Positions 8,104-18,168 of a DNA stretch of 36,415 nt are shown here, piece after piece. The notes below the pieces were generated by a model. That model had not been told where the DNA came from. It saw nothing but the letters and a program-made list of their open reading frames with translations, and made no database searches. The DNA comes from Gammaproteobacteria bacterium (GTDB lineage: Bacteria > Pseudomonadota > Gammaproteobacteria > GCA-001735895): contig JAHEKJ010000026.1 in the NCBI GenBank assembly GCA_024638385.1, positions 1 through 36,415 of the forward strand. Reading direction: 5' to 3'. The number at the start of each line of letters is the position of its first letter. Positions within the stretch are counted from its first letter, which is position 1. Position numbers and translations under genes: made by a program.

Positions 8104-8771
8104 CGGGCGACGTCCGTCCGCGCCTCGAGCGCGAGGCCGAAGCGGGCGTTGGTCAAGGCGACGATTTCGCGGCTGATCGCATCCCGGTCCCGGTTGCCGT
8201 CGACGACCCGGTAGCGTTCGGGGTCGCGCCGGGCGATCTCGAGAAATGCGGCGCGAACGTCGGCCTGGTAGGACGGACCCTTCCGTTCGAAACGATTTTC
8301 GTCGTCGCCGCGACGTTCGGCCCGTTCGAGGGCGATGCGCTCGTCGAGGTCGAGAATCAGCACCAGCGCGGGCTCGAACGCGCCGACGACGATTTCGTGC
8401 ACGCGGTCGACGAGCTCGAGGCCGAGGCCGCCGGCAATGCCCTGAAACGCCCGGCTCGAATCGGCGAAGCGATCGCTGACGACCCAGCGACCGGCCTCGA
8501 GCGCGGGCCAGATCGTGTCGCGCAGGTGCGCGCGTCGCGCGGCATAGACCAGCATCAGCTCGGTCATGCTGTCCCACTGGTCGGGTTCGCCCTCGACGAG
8601 CAGGCCGCGAATCCGCTCGGCCGCCGGCGAGCCGCCCGGTTCGCGGGTCAGGACGGTCGGCTCGCCGGCAGCCTCGAAGGCCGCCGCGAGGCGGCGGCTC
8701 TGCACGCCCTTGCCGCTGCCGTCGACGCCTTCGAGCGCGATCAATCGATTGTCATGCACCGCCTGGTTCAT
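8100..8771 (-). CDS. tmk: Thymidylate kinase (dTMP kinase) with a non-consensus P-loop
   Basis: The protein has 223 residues, slightly longer than typical (about 205-215). The family features are TREPGG, DRFADSS and a LID-like segment RRGDDENRFE. It phosphorylates dTMP to dTDP for DNA synthesis. The P-loop at residues 14-22 reads EGVDGSGKG: the Ser/Thr that normally follows the Walker Lys and helps bind Mg is Gly here (codon GGC at about 8705-8710, complement strand), followed by VQ rather than the common TQ. The gene lies 13 bp downstream of mltG and overlaps holB. Neighbourhood and the other motifs make the assignment secure even with the unusual P-loop. Confidence 0.92.
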   Translation of the reverse strand: MNQAVHDNRLIALEGVDGSGKGVQSRRLAAAFEAAGEPTVLTREPGGSPAAERIRGLLVEGEPDQWDSMTELMLVYAARRAHLRDTIWPALEAGRWVVSDRFADSSRAFQGIAGGLGLELVDRVHEIVVGAFEPALVLILDLDERIALERAERRGDDENRFERKGPSYQADVRAAFLEIARRDPERYRVVDGNRDRDAISREIVALTNARFGLALEARTDVAR

Positions 8772-8784
8772 CTGGATTCCAATG

Positions 8785-9792
8785 CTAGCGCTTCAACTGG
8801 TACCGCCTGACGGCCGCGTTATGTTCTTCCAGGGTCGCCGAAAAATGATGCGTGCCGTCGCCCTTGGAGACGAAGTAAAGCGCGTTGGTGCGCGCCGGAT
8901 GCAACGCCGCCCGGATCGAATCCAGCCCCGGCAGCGCGATCGGGGTCGGTGTCAGACCGGCATTGAGGTAGGTATTATACGGCGTATCTCTTTTCAGATC
9001 GCGGAATCGAATATCCCCGTCGAAACCGGCGCCGAGGCCGTAGATTACGGTCGGGTCGGTTTGCAGCCGCATGTTGCGCCGCAGACGTTCCACGAACACG
9101 CCGGCGATCAGCGGTCGTTCGAAGCCGACCGCGGTTTCCTTCTCGATGATCGACGCCAGGATCAGGGCTTCGTAGGAATCGGCGAGCGGCAGGTCGGGAT
9201 CTCGCTGGCTCCATTCGCGCTGCAGATGCGACTCCATGACCTGGTAGGCCCGGCGCAGAAAGTCGAGGTCGGAGGTGCCCTTGGGAAAGCGGTAGGTATC
9301 GGGAAAAAAGCGACCCTCGGGATGCTGGTCGGGATAGCCGAGCAGCGCCATGATTTCGGCATCCGATTTGCCGGCCAGGGTTTGCTCGAGCACCGGGTCG
9401 GCCGCGACCGCCGCCAGCATCTGGCGAAATGTCCAGCCCTCGATGATCGTCAGGTCGTACTGAATCGGGCTGCCGCGGGTGAAGGTTTCGAGCAGATCGT
9501 CGGGAGACTGCTCGCCCTCGATCAGGTATTCGCCGGCTCGTACTCTGGTCTCCACGCCCTTGAGTTTGGCCAGCAGGATGAACAACCACGGGTCGTCGAT
9601 AACGCCTTCGCGGGTCAGGTCCTGCGCGATCGTCTTGATGTTGCTGCCCGAGCGGATCAGGAAAACCGAGTCTTCGCTGGCCAGAGCGACCTTGCTGTGC
9701 TGAAAACGCAGCAGCTGGAAAGTCAGGATCGCCGCGATGATCAATGCGGCCAGCAGGCCCAGGGTCAGCAGTCGCTTGATCAATCGGAGCAT
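8785..9792 (-). CDS. mltG: Endolytic murein transglycosylase MltG (YceG-like)
   Basis: The protein has 335 residues. One N-terminal membrane anchor is seen (about residues 9-28, LTLGLLAALIIAAILTF), with the rest periplasmic. A LysM-like segment (about 40-100) precedes the YceG catalytic domain. The catalytic Glu is expected in ILASIIEKET, at Glu217, and the family motifs EGRFFPDTY and LQTDPTVIYGLG are present. MltG cuts nascent glycan strands and so sets their length. The gene lies between fabF and tmk, 47 bp after fabF. In many gammaproteobacteria pabC sits in this gap; it is missing here. Confidence 0.93.
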   Translation of the reverse strand: MLRLIKRLLTLGLLAALIIAAILTFQLLRFQHSKVALASEDSVFLIRSGSNIKTIAQDLTREGVIDDPWLFILLAKLKGVETRVRAGEYLIEGEQSPDDLLETFTRGSPIQYDLTIIEGWTFRQMLAAVAADPVLEQTLAGKSDAEIMALLGYPDQHPEGRFFPDTYRFPKGTSDLDFLRRAYQVMESHLQREWSQRDPDLPLADSYEALILASIIEKETAVGFERPLIAGVFVERLRRNMRLQTDPTVIYGLGAGFDGDIRFRDLKRDTPYNTYLNAGLTPTPIALPGLDSIRAALHPARTNALYFVSKGDGTHHFSATLEEHNAAVRRYQLKR

Positions 9793-9839
9793 TTACGGGC
9801 GGCGGCGAACGAGGCGTCAGCGCCTCGAATGCCGGGAAG

Positions 9840-11078
9840 CTAGACGCGGGTAAAAACCAGCGTACCGTTGGTGCCGCCGAAGCCGAACGAATTCGACATC
9901 GTGACGCCGAGCCTGGCTTCGCGCGCGGTATGGGCAACGTAGTCGAGATCGCACTCCGGGTCCTGGTTATCGAGATTGATCGTCGGCGGAACGACCTGGT
10001 CACGCAGCGCCAGGATCGAAAAGATCGCCTCGATGCCGCCGGCCGCGCCGAGTAAATGGCCGGTCATCGACTTGGTCGAACTGACCAGCATCTTGTGCGC
10101 GTGGTCGCCGAGCGCGAGCTTGATCGCCGACGTCTCGGCAACGTCGCCGGCCGGCGTCGAGGTGCCGTGAGCATTGATATAGTCGACGTCTTCGGTGTTG
10201 AGGCCGGCATCGCGAAGCGCGTTGAGCATGCAGCGCGCGGCGCCCTCGCCGCCTTCCGACGGAGACGTCATGTGATAGGCGTCGCTGCTCATGCCGTAGC
10301 CGGCCAGTTCGCAATAGATGTTGGCGCCCCGGGCCTTCGCGATTTCGTACTCCTCGAGTACGACGACGCCGGCGCCGTCGCCGAGGACGAAGCCGTCGCG
10401 GTCGACGTCCCACGGCCGGCTGGCCGCTTCCGGATCATCGTTGCGCGTCGACAGCGCGCGCGCCGCGGCGAAGCCGCCGATGCCGAGCGCCGAGGTCGCC
10501 ATTTCCGACCCGCCGGCGATCATGATGTCGGCATCGCCGTAGCAAATCATGCGCGCCGCGTCGCCGATGTTGTGCGCGCCGGTAGTGCAGGCGCTGACGA
10601 TCGAAATATTGGGGCCTTTAAGGCCCTTCATGATCGACAGGTTGCCCGATACCATGTTGATGATAGAACTGGGTACGAAGAACGGCGAAATCTTGCGAGG
10701 GCCGCCGGCTACATAGGCATCGCGGTTTTTTTCGATCGTCGGCAGGCCGCCGATTCCCGAGCCGATCGCGACGCCGATGCGCTCGGCGTTTTCGTCGGTG
10801 ACTTCGAGCCCCGCATCCTCCATTGCCTGGATGCCTGCCGCGATCCCGAAATGGATGAAGATATCCATCTTTCTCATTTCTTTCGGCGACAGGTATTGCG
10901 TGGCGTCGAAATCCTTGACCGAGCCGGAAATTCGGGTCGAGAACTGGCTCGCGTCGAACGCCGTGATCGGCGCGATACCGCTCTTGCCGGCGACAATATT
11001 TTTCCAGGATTCTTCGACCGTGTTACCCACCGGAGTCAACAAGCCGAGTCCGGTTACCACTACGCGACGTTTAGACAA
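9840..11078 (-). CDS. fabF: Beta-ketoacyl-ACP synthase II
   Basis: The protein has 412 residues, the standard FabF length. The Cys-His-His triad is complete: Cys164 in VSACTTG, His in [11 protein letters not shown], and His in [12 protein letters not shown]. FabF elongates acyl-ACP by condensation with malonyl-ACP and is central to cis-vaccenate formation and thermal control of membranes. It follows acpP by 96 bp, with a rho-independent terminator in that gap, so its expression is likely reduced relative to acpP, as in E. coli. Confidence 0.97.
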   Translation of the reverse strand: MSKRRVVVTGLGLLTPVGNTVEESWKNIVAGKSGIAPITAFDASQFSTRISGSVKDFDATQYLSPKEMRKMDIFIHFGIAAGIQAMEDAGLEVTDENAERIGVAIGSGIGGLPTIEKNRDAYVAGGPRKISPFFVPSSIINMVSGNLSIMKGLKGPNISIVSACTTGAHNIGDAARMICYGDADIMIAGGSEMATSALGIGGFAAARALSTRNDDPEAASRPWDVDRDGFVLGDGAGVVVLEEYEIAKARGANIYCELAGYGMSSDAYHMTSPSEGGEGAARCMLNALRDAGLNTEDVDYINAHGTSTPAGDVAETSAIKLALGDHAHKMLVSSTKSMTGHLLGAAGGIEAIFSILALRDQVVPPTINLDNQDPECDLDYVAHTAREARLGVTMSNSFGFGGTNGTLVFTRV

Positions 11079-11121
11079 GGTTCGATCCTCTTACAGACGA
11101 CATCTCGGACAGGAAATGAAA

Positions 11122-11153
11122 ATGCCGCTTAGCATTCAACTGATAAGCGGCAT
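11122..11153 (-). terminator. Rho-independent terminator after acpP
   Basis: A perfect 10-bp stem (ATGCCGCTTA at 11122-11131 with TAAGCGGCAT at 11144-11153) encloses a 12-nt loop. On the minus strand it is followed by TTTTCATTT. It lies about 20 bp past the acpP stop and before fabF, a place where other gammaproteobacteria also limit read-through from the very highly expressed acpP. Confidence 0.7.
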
Positions 11154-11174
11154 CCTTTGATTCTTATGATCTGG

Positions 11175-11408
11175 CTACAAATTGGCGTTGACGTAGTCGA
11201 TCGCGAGTTGAACGCTGGTAATCTTTTCGGCTTCCTCGTCGGGAATTTCGGTTTCGAATTCCTCCTCCAGTGCCATTACCAGCTCCACCGTATCGAGCGA
11301 GTCAGCGCCGAGATCATCGACAAAGGATGCCTGGTTCGTTACCTCTTCCTCCTTGACGCCCAATTGTTCGGCAACAATTTTTTTCACACGTTCTTCGACA
11401 GAGCTCAT
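11175..11408 (-). CDS. acpP: Acyl carrier protein
   Basis: The protein has 77 residues and is strongly acidic. The phosphopantetheine site is Ser37 in [19 protein letters not shown]. It carries growing acyl chains as thioesters for the fab enzymes encoded on both sides. A clear ribosome site (CTGGAGAAC) precedes the ATG. The 154 bp upstream (11409-11562) is AT-rich and probably holds acpP's own promoter, with TATAGT on the minus strand as one -10 candidate, but no good -35 is visible, so I do not map it. Confidence 0.98.
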   Translation of the reverse strand: MSSVEERVKKIVAEQLGVKEEEVTNQASFVDDLGADSLDTVELVMALEEEFETEIPDEEAEKITSVQLAIDYVNANL

Positions 11409-11562
11409 TTTGTGATGTTCTCCAGGTTAATGAATCGAAAGCTTGGTAAGGTCAGTTATTGTAGTGAAAAGCCCAGCCAGTTGCTACTATAGCCGATATT
11501 TTTTTTCTGCGCTATATATCTTTTAAAATCAATAGCTTAGTTTCAGTTTCACGCGTGTCGAG

Positions 11563-12303
11563 CTAGGCCATGAACATGCCGCCATTGACGTGAATGGTCT
11601 CGCCGGTGATGTATCCGGCGCTCGGCGAAGCCAGAAAAACGACCGCCGCGGCGACCTCCTCGACGGCGCCGAGGCGCGCCAGCGGGATCTGTTTGGCGAG
11701 TGCCTCGCGCTGCTCCTCGGCGAGTTCGCGCGTCATGTCGGTGTCGATGAATCCGGGCGCGACCGTGTTGACCGTGATCCCGCGCGAGCCGATTTCGCGC
11801 GCCAGCGATTTGCCGAACCCGACCAGTCCGGCCTTGGCCGCGGCGTAGTTGGTCTGCCCCGCATTGCCGGTCGCACCGACTACCGACGAGATGTTGATGA
11901 TGCGACCGGCGCGTTTCTTCATCATCGGTCGCAACACCGCCTTGCTCATGCGATACACCGATGTCAGGTTGGTGTTGATGATGTCGTTCCACTGGTCGTC
12001 CTTCATCATCATCAACAGGTTGTCACGCGTGATGCCGGCATTGTTGATCAGGATGTCGGGCGCGCCGTACTCGTCGGTCACGCGCTTGACGCAGGCGGCC
12101 ACGGATTCGGCATCGCCGACGTCGAGCACCATGCCGCCGCCCTTGACCCCGTTTGCCGACAGGGCCTCGGCGATTCGCGTCGCGCCGGCTTCGCTGGTGG
12201 CGGTGCCGATCACGGTCGCCTCGGCCGCGCCGAGCGCGAGCGCGATCGCATGGCCGATTCCCCGGCTGGCGCCGGTAACGAGCGCTACTTGTTGCGCGAG
12301 CAT
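11563..12303 (-). CDS. fabG: 3-oxoacyl-ACP reductase
   Basis: The protein has 246 residues, a classical short-chain dehydrogenase. The NADPH loop TGASRGIG lies at 10-17, NNAG at 87-90, and the catalytic Ser140, Tyr153 and Lys157 in NISSVVGATG...NYAAAKAG. It reduces 3-ketoacyl-ACP to 3-hydroxyacyl-ACP in fatty-acid elongation. The start lies one base after the fabD stop. A GGAGG site inside the fabD 3' end, six bases upstream, supports this ATG. Confidence 0.97.
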   Translation of the reverse strand: MLAQQVALVTGASRGIGHAIALALGAAEATVIGTATSEAGATRIAEALSANGVKGGGMVLDVGDAESVAACVKRVTDEYGAPDILINNAGITRDNLLMMMKDDQWNDIINTNLTSVYRMSKAVLRPMMKKRAGRIINISSVVGATGNAGQTNYAAAKAGLVGFGKSLAREIGSRGITVNTVAPGFIDTDMTRELAEEQREALAKQIPLARLGAVEEVAAAVVFLASPSAGYITGETIHVNGGMFMA

Positions 12304-12304
12304 G

Positions 12305-13246
12305 TCATGCCTCCGTCAAGTTTTGTCGAGTCGATTCGAGCGACGCCGCGTCGAATATCGCGTGCGCTTCCAGCGCCCTGTCGATGCGCCGCGTCAGGCC
12401 CGCCAGCACCCTGCCGGGGCCACACTCGATCAGGCCGCCGACACCGCGGCGCTGCATCTCGAGCACGCTGGCAACCCACCTGACCGGCTTGAACAACTGT
12501 AGCCGGAGCAGTTCGCGGATTTGCTCGACCGAATCGGCAACCGCGGCGTTCTGATTATGCACCACCGGGATCCCGGGCATTGCCAGCGGAACCTGCGCGA
12601 GCGCCGCGGCCAGCTCTTCTGCTGCCTCGCGCATCAGCGAGCAATGCGACGGCACGCTCACCGGCAGCGCCAGCGCGCGTTTGGCGCCCTGCGATTTGGC
12701 GCGCTCCATCGCCGCCTCGACCGCGCCGCGCTCGCCGGCGATGACGACCTGGCCGGGGGCGTTGAAATTGACCGCCTCGACGACGCCGTCGCCCGCCTCG
12801 TCGCAAGCCGCGATCACCACGTCGTCGTCGAGCCCGATGATCGCCGCCATCGCGCCGGCGCCGGGCGCGACCGCCGACTGCATCAGCCGACCGCGTTGTG
12901 CCACGAGGCGCACCGCATCGCCGAGTTCTAGGCTGCCGGCGCAAACCAGCGCGGTATACTCGCCGAGGCTGTGCCCGGCCATGATCGTCGCCGGCGGCAG
13001 GCCGTCGCCGGCGGTGGCAATGCGATAGCAGGCGACGCCGGCGCACAGCATTGCCGGCTGGGTGACTTCGGTCTGGTTGAGACGATCTTCGGGCCCTTCG
13101 GCCACGAGTTTGCGAAGGTCGTATCCGAGCGTGTCGGAAGCCTCGGCAAAAAGCGCATCGGCGCGCGCCTGGTGCGCGTCCCAGGCGGTCATCATGCCGA
13201 CCGATTGCGACCCCTGGCCGGGGAATACGTAAGCGTAGCTGGTCAT
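12305..13246 (-). CDS. fabD: Malonyl-CoA:ACP transacylase
   Basis: The protein has 313 residues. It has the N-terminal FPGQGSQ motif, the nucleophile Ser93 in GHSLGEY and His201 in SVPSHCSLM. It moves malonyl groups from CoA to ACP for chain extension. It is the first gene of the leftward fab run. The genes usually found just upstream (fabH, plsX, rpmF) are absent; the next gene is the divergent infA. The ribosome site is weak (GCAGTTCG before the ATG). Confidence 0.97.
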   Translation of the reverse strand: MTSYAYVFPGQGSQSVGMMTAWDAHQARADALFAEASDTLGYDLRKLVAEGPEDRLNQTEVTQPAMLCAGVACYRIATAGDGLPPATIMAGHSLGEYTALVCAGSLELGDAVRLVAQRGRLMQSAVAPGAGAMAAIIGLDDDVVIAACDEAGDGVVEAVNFNAPGQVVIAGERGAVEAAMERAKSQGAKRALALPVSVPSHCSLMREAAEELAAALAQVPLAMPGIPVVHNQNAAVADSVEQIRELLRLQLFKPVRWVASVLEMQRRGVGGLIECGPGRVLAGLTRRIDRALEAHAIFDAASLESTRQNLTEA

Positions 13247-13312
13247 CGAACTGCGGGTTTTTTCGAATGCCGAAATGGTATCACAGGGTATCCCGATGCC
13301 CTACCCGGTCTA

Positions 13313-13340
13313 TTGCCTTGGCGGGTAAATAATGGATAAT
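13313..13340 (+). promoter_or_regulatory. Candidate sigma-70 promoter of infA
   Basis: TTGCCT (13313-13318) and GATAAT (13335-13340) are separated by 16 bp, placing transcription start about 20 bp before the infA ATG at 13368. The 121-bp gap 13247-13367 must also serve the divergent fabD run. Confidence 0.5.
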
Positions 13341-13367
13341 GACGCGCTTTGAACAACGAGTGAATTT

Positions 13368-13586
13368 ATGCCCAAAGGCGACCATATCGAGATGCGCGGC
13401 GTGGTGAAGGAAACCCTGCCCAATACCATGTTTCGCGTCGAGCTGGAAAACGGGCATGTCGTGACGGCTCATATCTCCGGTAAAATGCGCAAGCACTACA
13501 TCCGCATTCTGACGGGCGATACGGTTACGGTCGAACTGACGCCCTACGATTTGACCAAAGGCAGAATTACCTTCCGCGATCGCTAG
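13368..13586 (+). CDS. infA: Translation initiation factor IF-1
   Basis: The protein has 72 residues, a single S1/OB-fold domain, nearly the family consensus throughout ([23 protein letters not shown] and the C-terminal [12 protein letters not shown]). IF-1 binds the ribosomal A site and assists IF-2 and IF-3 at initiation. It converges on clpA with the two stop codons overlapping in CTAG (13583-13586), so there is no room for a conventional terminator between them. Confidence 0.99.
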   Translation: MPKGDHIEMRGVVKETLPNTMFRVELENGHVVTAHISGKMRKHYIRILTGDTVTVELTPYDLTKGRITFRDR

Positions 13587-15862
13587 TCGACCGACGCCCC
13601 TTCCTTTTTCTTCTTGTTAGATTTGACCACCCGGCAATGCAGCCGGTCGTTCTTGACGTCGATATTGACGCGCCCGCCACCGATGAGACCGCCGAACAGT
13701 AGTTCGTCGGCGAGCACCTGCTTGATCTCGTCCTGGATTACACGCGCCATCGGCCGCGCGCCCATCTTCGGATCGTAACCCTTGTCGGCCAGCCAGCGGC
13801 GCGCGGCGTCCGAAACGGTCATGCTGACTTTCTTCGCCTCGAGCTGCGATTCGAGTTCGATCAGGAACTTGTCGACGACGTTCAGGATCACGTTGGTGTC
13901 GAGCGCCTTGAACTGGATGATTGCGTCGAGGCGATTGCGGAACTCGGGGGTAAAGGTTTTCTTGATCGCCTCGCCCGCGTCGAGGGTGTGATCCTGGAAC
14001 GTGAAACCCATCGACGCGCGGCTCATCTGCTCGGCGCCGGCGTTGGTCGTCATGATCAGAATCGTATTGCGAAAATCGGCCTTGCGGCCGTTGCTGTCGG
14101 TCAGCGTGCCGCTGTCCATGACTTGCAGCAACAGGTTGAAAACGTCGGGGTGGGCCTTCTCGATCTCGTCGAGCAACACCACCGAGTACGGGTGCTTGTT
14201 CAGTTCCTCGGTCAACAGGCCGCCCTGGTCGTAACCGACGTAGCCGGGCGGCGCGCCGATCAGCCGCGAGACGGTATGTCGCTCCATGTACTCCGACATG
14301 TCGAAGCGAATCAGTTCGATTCCCATGATATTCGCGAGCTGGCGGCATACCTCGGTCTTGCCGACCCCGGTGGGGCCGGAAAACAGGAACGAGCCGACCG
14401 GCTTGGCTTCGCGACCGAGGCCCGAGCGCGACATCTTGATCGCCGCGTCGAGCGCGTGAATCGCCTGTTCCTGGCCGAACACGACGCGCGACAGGTTCTT
14501 GCCGAGATTCTTCAGCATGTCGAGATCGGTGGTGCTGACGGTATTCGCCGGGATGCGCGCGATCCGGGCGACGATGTTTTCGATGTCGTGGATGCCGATC
14601 GTCTTCTTGCGCTGCTTGTTCGGCTGCAGGCGGCGCTGCGCGCCGGCCTCGTCGATGACGTCGATGGCCTTGTCGGGCAAATGCCGGTCATTGATGTAGC
14701 GCGCCGCCAATTCGGTCGCCTTGCGCAGTGCTGGCAGCGTGTACTTGACGTTGTGGTGCTCTTCGAAACGCGACTTGAGCCCCTTCAGGATCAGGTAGGT
14801 TTCCTCGCTGCTCGGCTCGGGTACGTCGATCTTCTGAAAGCGTCGCGCGAGCGCGCGGTCCTTCTCGAAGATGCCGCGGAACTCGGCGTAAGTGGTCGAG
14901 CCGATGCACTTGATGTCGCCGTTGGCGAGCACCGGCTTGATCAGGTTGGACGCGTCCATGACGCCGCCCGATGCCGATCCCGCGCCGATGATGGTGTGAA
15001 TCTCGTCGATGAACAGTACCGAACCGGGCTCGCGCGTCAGCTGACCGATGACGGCCTTGAGGCGTTTTTCGAAGTCGCCGCGGTATTTGGTGCCGGCGAC
15101 CAGCGCGCCCAGGTCGAGCGCGTAAACCGTGCTTTGCAGCAAGACCTCGGGCACCTCTTCCTCGACGATCTTGCGCGCCAGCCCCTCGGCGATCGCGGTC
15201 TTGCCGACGCCGGCCTCGCCGACCAGCAGCGGATTGTTCTTGCGCCGCCGGCACAGCGTCTGAATGATGCGCTCGATTTCCTGTTCGCGGCCGATCAGCG
15301 GATCGATCTTGCCGGAGAATGCGAGTTCGTTGAGATTGGTCGCGAACTTTTCCAGCGGATTCGTCGATTCCTGGTCTCCGGGCAGGGTTTCGGCCTCGTG
15401 GGTGAAGGTTTCTTCCTCGGCTTCGTCGTTGACCCGCGTGATGCCGTGCGACAGGTAATTGGTCACGTCGAGGCGCTCGATGTTGTGCTTGTTGAGCAGG
15501 TAAACCGCATGCGAATCCTGCTCGGAGAAAATCGCGACCAGCACATTGGCCCCGGATACTTCGCCGTTGCCTGACGACTGCACGTGGAACAACGCGCGTT
15601 GCAGGACGCGCTGGAAGCCAAGCGTGGGCTGCGTATCGCGGTCTTCGTCGGCCATCAGCAGCGGCGTGTTCTGATCGACGAAGATTTCGAGCTCGGTCTT
15701 CAGGAGCTGGACGTCGCCGCCGCATGCCTCGATGACCGCCGCGGCGGAATCATTGTCGGTCAGCATCAACAGCAGGTGCTCGACCGTGATGAATTCGTGG
15801 CGTTTCTCGTTGGCATCGTGAAAGGCCTTGTTGAGGGATTGTTCCAGTTCTTTGTTCAGCAT
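13583..15862 (-). CDS. clpA: ATP-dependent Clp protease ATP-binding subunit ClpA
   Basis: The protein has 759 residues, the usual ClpA size. The order is an N-domain (about 1-145), an acidic linker, the first AAA+ module with Walker A GEAGVGKT (215-222) and a Walker B FIDEIHT, then the second module with Walker A GPTGVGKT (496-503) and LLDEIEKAH. It unfolds substrates and feeds ClpP. The ClpP-docking loop usually reads IGF/IGL; here MGF at about 618-620. The gene follows clpS by 109 bp, the standard adaptor-unfoldase pair. Its C-terminus is Lys-rich (KSNKKKKEG). Confidence 0.97.
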   Translation of the reverse strand: MLNKELEQSLNKAFHDANEKRHEFITVEHLLLMLTDNDSAAAVIEACGGDVQLLKTELEIFVDQNTPLLMADEDRDTQPTLGFQRVLQRALFHVQSSGNGEVSGANVLVAIFSEQDSHAVYLLNKHNIERLDVTNYLSHGITRVNDEAEEETFTHEAETLPGDQESTNPLEKFATNLNELAFSGKIDPLIGREQEIERIIQTLCRRRKNNPLLVGEAGVGKTAIAEGLARKIVEEEVPEVLLQSTVYALDLGALVAGTKYRGDFEKRLKAVIGQLTREPGSVLFIDEIHTIIGAGSASGGVMDASNLIKPVLANGDIKCIGSTTYAEFRGIFEKDRALARRFQKIDVPEPSSEETYLILKGLKSRFEEHHNVKYTLPALRKATELAARYINDRHLPDKAIDVIDEAGAQRRLQPNKQRKKTIGIHDIENIVARIARIPANTVSTTDLDMLKNLGKNLSRVVFGQEQAIHALDAAIKMSRSGLGREAKPVGSFLFSGPTGVGKTEVCRQLANIMGIELIRFDMSEYMERHTVSRLIGAPPGYVGYDQGGLLTEELNKHPYSVVLLDEIEKAHPDVFNLLLQVMDSGTLTDSNGRKADFRNTILIMTTNAGAEQMSRASMGFTFQDHTLDAGEAIKKTFTPEFRNRLDAIIQFKALDTNVILNVVDKFLIELESQLEAKKVSMTVSDAARRWLADKGYDPKMGARPMARVIQDEIKQVLADELLFGGLIGGGRVNIDVKNDRLHCRVVKSNKKKKEGASVD

Positions 15863-15971
15863 TTTTTTGGCTTAGTGCTCAGTGCCCACGGACTAAATAT
15901 AGCCGATTTGACCTCGAATGTGTGCGAATTGTTCACGCCCTTCCGGAGCCGCTTGTCGCGCTGTCCGTGAC

Positions 15972-16295
15972 CTAGCTTTCCTCCATGTCGCAGAGCAGCG
16001 GATGCTTGTTCTCGCGGGCATAACTGTTGACCTGGGTCACCTTGGTCTCGGCGATATCCCGCGTATAGATACCGCAAACGCCCTTGCCGGTCTTGTGCAC
16101 GTTCAGCATGATGCGGGTCGCGTTTTCGCGATTGTGACCGAAGATGGTCTCGAGCACGTGGACGACGAACTCCATCGGCGTGTAATCGTCGTTCAACAAG
16201 ATGACCTTGTACAGGGGCGGCTTCTTGAGTTTCGGCCGGGTACGCTCGAGTAAAAGCGTATCGTCATCGTCATTATCGAAGCGCTTGTCAGGCAT
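15972..16295 (-). CDS. clpS: ATP-dependent Clp protease adaptor ClpS
   Basis: The protein has 107 residues. A flexible acidic N-terminus is followed by the ClpS core: [23 protein letters not shown], the N-degron pocket, and [34 protein letters not shown]. It delivers N-end-rule substrates to ClpA, encoded immediately downstream. A possible -10 box TATAGT lies on the minus strand at 16320-16325, without a clear -35. Confidence 0.97.
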   Translation of the reverse strand: MPDKRFDNDDDDTLLLERTRPKLKKPPLYKVILLNDDYTPMEFVVHVLETIFGHNRENATRIMLNVHKTGKGVCGIYTRDIAETKVTQVNSYARENKHPLLCDMEES

Positions 16296-16498
16296 AAAGT
16301 GCTTTTTCCATTAGCAATTACTATAAAATATCGATGGGATTGAAATAATTCAAGGCTTGGCTATCATTTGAAGAAGCCAGCTGGCCAGTAATCCTGTGAA
16401 AAATTCGATCAGGTCTTGACGTATTTTTCATAGGTTTTCTCAATCAACCACGGCCGTCGGCGCTTTGCGGACAACGGCAACGTGAAAGAGGATGAGTC

Positions 16499-16711
16499 AT
16501 GCCCACCGGGACAGTCAAGTGGTTTAGCAATGTGAAGGGTTACGGATTCGTAAACACGGACGAAGACAAGGAGAGCGATATCTTTGCTCACTTTTCGGCA
16601 ATCGAAATGGATGGCTACAAAAAGTTGACTTCGGGACAGAAAATCGAATTCGAAATCGAAGAGGGGCCGAAGGGATTACAGGCCCAGAACATCCGTTCTA
16701 TAGACAGCTAA
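16499..16711 (+). CDS. cspD: Cold-shock domain protein (CspD-type by position)
   Basis: The protein has 70 residues with both RNA-binding motifs: KGYGFV (RNP1) and DIFAHFSAI (RNP2). It binds single-stranded nucleic acid and acts as an RNA chaperone or replication inhibitor. Divergent placement beside clpS-clpA matches cspD in gammaproteobacteria; sequence alone would only say CspA family. GAGG lies seven bases before the ATG. A TTGACG hexamer at 16416-16421 in the 203-bp gap could be a -35, with no good -10. Confidence 0.93.
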   Translation: MPTGTVKWFSNVKGYGFVNTDEDKESDIFAHFSAIEMDGYKKLTSGQKIEFEIEEGPKGLQAQNIRSIDS

Positions 16712-16830
16712 ATCCCCTCCCCGGTCGCCCGGCCGCGCGTTTTCCGTCGGGTAATGATCGACCCGCGGCCACGAGCCGCAAGCTGTTGCGACGCCGTCGC
16801 TCCGACGTCGTAACCGGCCGCCGCAGGCTG

Positions 16831-16858
16831 CTGCCGACAGCCGAAACTGTTGTATAAT
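16831..16858 (+). promoter_or_regulatory. Candidate promoter of icd
   Basis: A perfect TATAAT (16853-16858) with CTGCCG (16831-16836) 16 bp upstream, and 35 bp from the -10 to the ATG at 16894. AGGGGAT before the start is a plausible ribosome site. Confidence 0.55.
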
Positions 16859-16893
16859 CCCCGCGCATTCGGACCATTCCACCAGGGGATGAC

Positions 16894-18153
16894 ATGACCT
16901 ACCAGCACATCAAGATTCCAACCGACGGGCAGAAAATCAGTGCCAATGACGACCTGAGCCTGAGCGTTCCGGACAACCCGATCGTGCCCTACATCGAGGG
17001 CGATGGCATCGGTATCGACATTTCGCCGGTCATGATCGACGTTGTCGACGCGGCCGTCGACATGGCTTACCAGGGCGGTAAAAAAATACACTGGATGGAG
17101 GTTTTCGCCGGCGAGAAGGCGACCTCGATTTACGGCGAGGACGAGTGGCTGCCGGGTGAGACGCTGGAGGCGCTGAAAGAGTTCGTCGTCTCGATAAAGG
17201 GGCCACTGACGACCCCGGTCGGCGGCGGTATTCGATCGCTCAACGTTTCGATCCGCCAACGCCTCGACCTCTATGCCTGCGTCCGTCCGGTACGTTACTT
17301 CCACGGCATCGAGACGCCGCTGAAGCACCCGGAAAACACCAACATGACGATTTTCCGCGAGAATACCGAGGACATTTACGCCGGCATCGAGTGGGAATCC
17401 GGCAGCGACGGCGCGAAAAAGGTCATCCGCTTCCTGACCGAGGAAATGGGGGTTACCAGCATCCGCTTCCCGCAAACCTCGGGCATTGGCGTCAAGCCGG
17501 TTTCGTCGGAAGGCACGCGCCGGCTGGTGCGCAAGGCGCTACAGTACGCCGTCGACAACGATCGCCGCTCGGTCGCGCTGGTGCACAAGGGCAACATCAT
17601 GAAATTCACCGAGGGCGCGTTTCGCAACTGGGGTTACGAGCTGGCGAAAGAGCTTTACGGGGCCAAAGAAATCGACGGCGGCCCGTGGTGTGAATTCGAG
17701 AATCCGAAAACCGGCAACAAGATCACGGTCAAGGACGTCATCGCCGACAATTTTCTGCAACAGATTCTGACGCGGCCGAAGGAGTACGAGGTCATCGCGA
17801 CCCTGAACCTGAACGGCGACTACGTCTCCGACGCGCTCGCGGCCCAGGTCGGCGGTATCGGCATCGCCCCCGGCGCCAACATCGCCGACACGGTCGGCGT
17901 TTTCGAGGCGACCCACGGCACCGCGCCGAAATATGCCGGCCAGAACAAGGTCAATCCCGGATCGATCATCCTGTCGGCCGAGATGATGCTGCGTTACATG
18001 GGCTGGACCGAGGCTGCCGACAACGTCATCCGCGGCATGGAGGGCGCGATCGGCGCCAAGCAGGTGACCTACGATCTCGCGCGCAACGAGCCCAAAGCGA
18101 CCGAGCTGAGTTCATCCGGCTTCGGCGAAGCCGTCATCAAGCACATGGGCTGA
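16894..18153 (+). CDS. icd: NADP-dependent isocitrate dehydrogenase
   Basis: The protein has 419 residues, E. coli-type homodimeric ICDH. The phosphorylatable serine is Ser115 in GGIRSLNVS, and the substrate-binding arginines follow in [15 protein letters not shown]. Later motifs are NITDGPVHKGN-equivalent [16 protein letters not shown] and the metal/NADP region [12 protein letters not shown]. It converts isocitrate to 2-oxoglutarate with NADPH. Keeping Ser115 suggests control by AceK-type phosphorylation at the glyoxylate branch, though aceK is not in the window. Confidence 0.97.
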   Translation: MTYQHIKIPTDGQKISANDDLSLSVPDNPIVPYIEGDGIGIDISPVMIDVVDAAVDMAYQGGKKIHWMEVFAGEKATSIYGEDEWLPGETLEALKEFVVSIKGPLTTPVGGGIRSLNVSIRQRLDLYACVRPVRYFHGIETPLKHPENTNMTIFRENTEDIYAGIEWESGSDGAKKVIRFLTEEMGVTSIRFPQTSGIGVKPVSSEGTRRLVRKALQYAVDNDRRSVALVHKGNIMKFTEGAFRNWGYELAKELYGAKEIDGGPWCEFENPKTGNKITVKDVIADNFLQQILTRPKEYEVIATLNLNGDYVSDALAAQVGGIGIAPGANIADTVGVFEATHGTAPKYAGQNKVNPGSIILSAEMMLRYMGWTEAADNVIRGMEGAIGAKQVTYDLARNEPKATELSSSGFGEAVIKHMG

Positions 18154-18168
18154 ATGAATATCGCAATT

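Noticed and set aside
13988-15574. A 528-codon plus-strand frame opposite clpA
   Set aside because: It is the antisense shadow of clpA, made long by high GC; no family motifs, whereas clpA is unmistakable.
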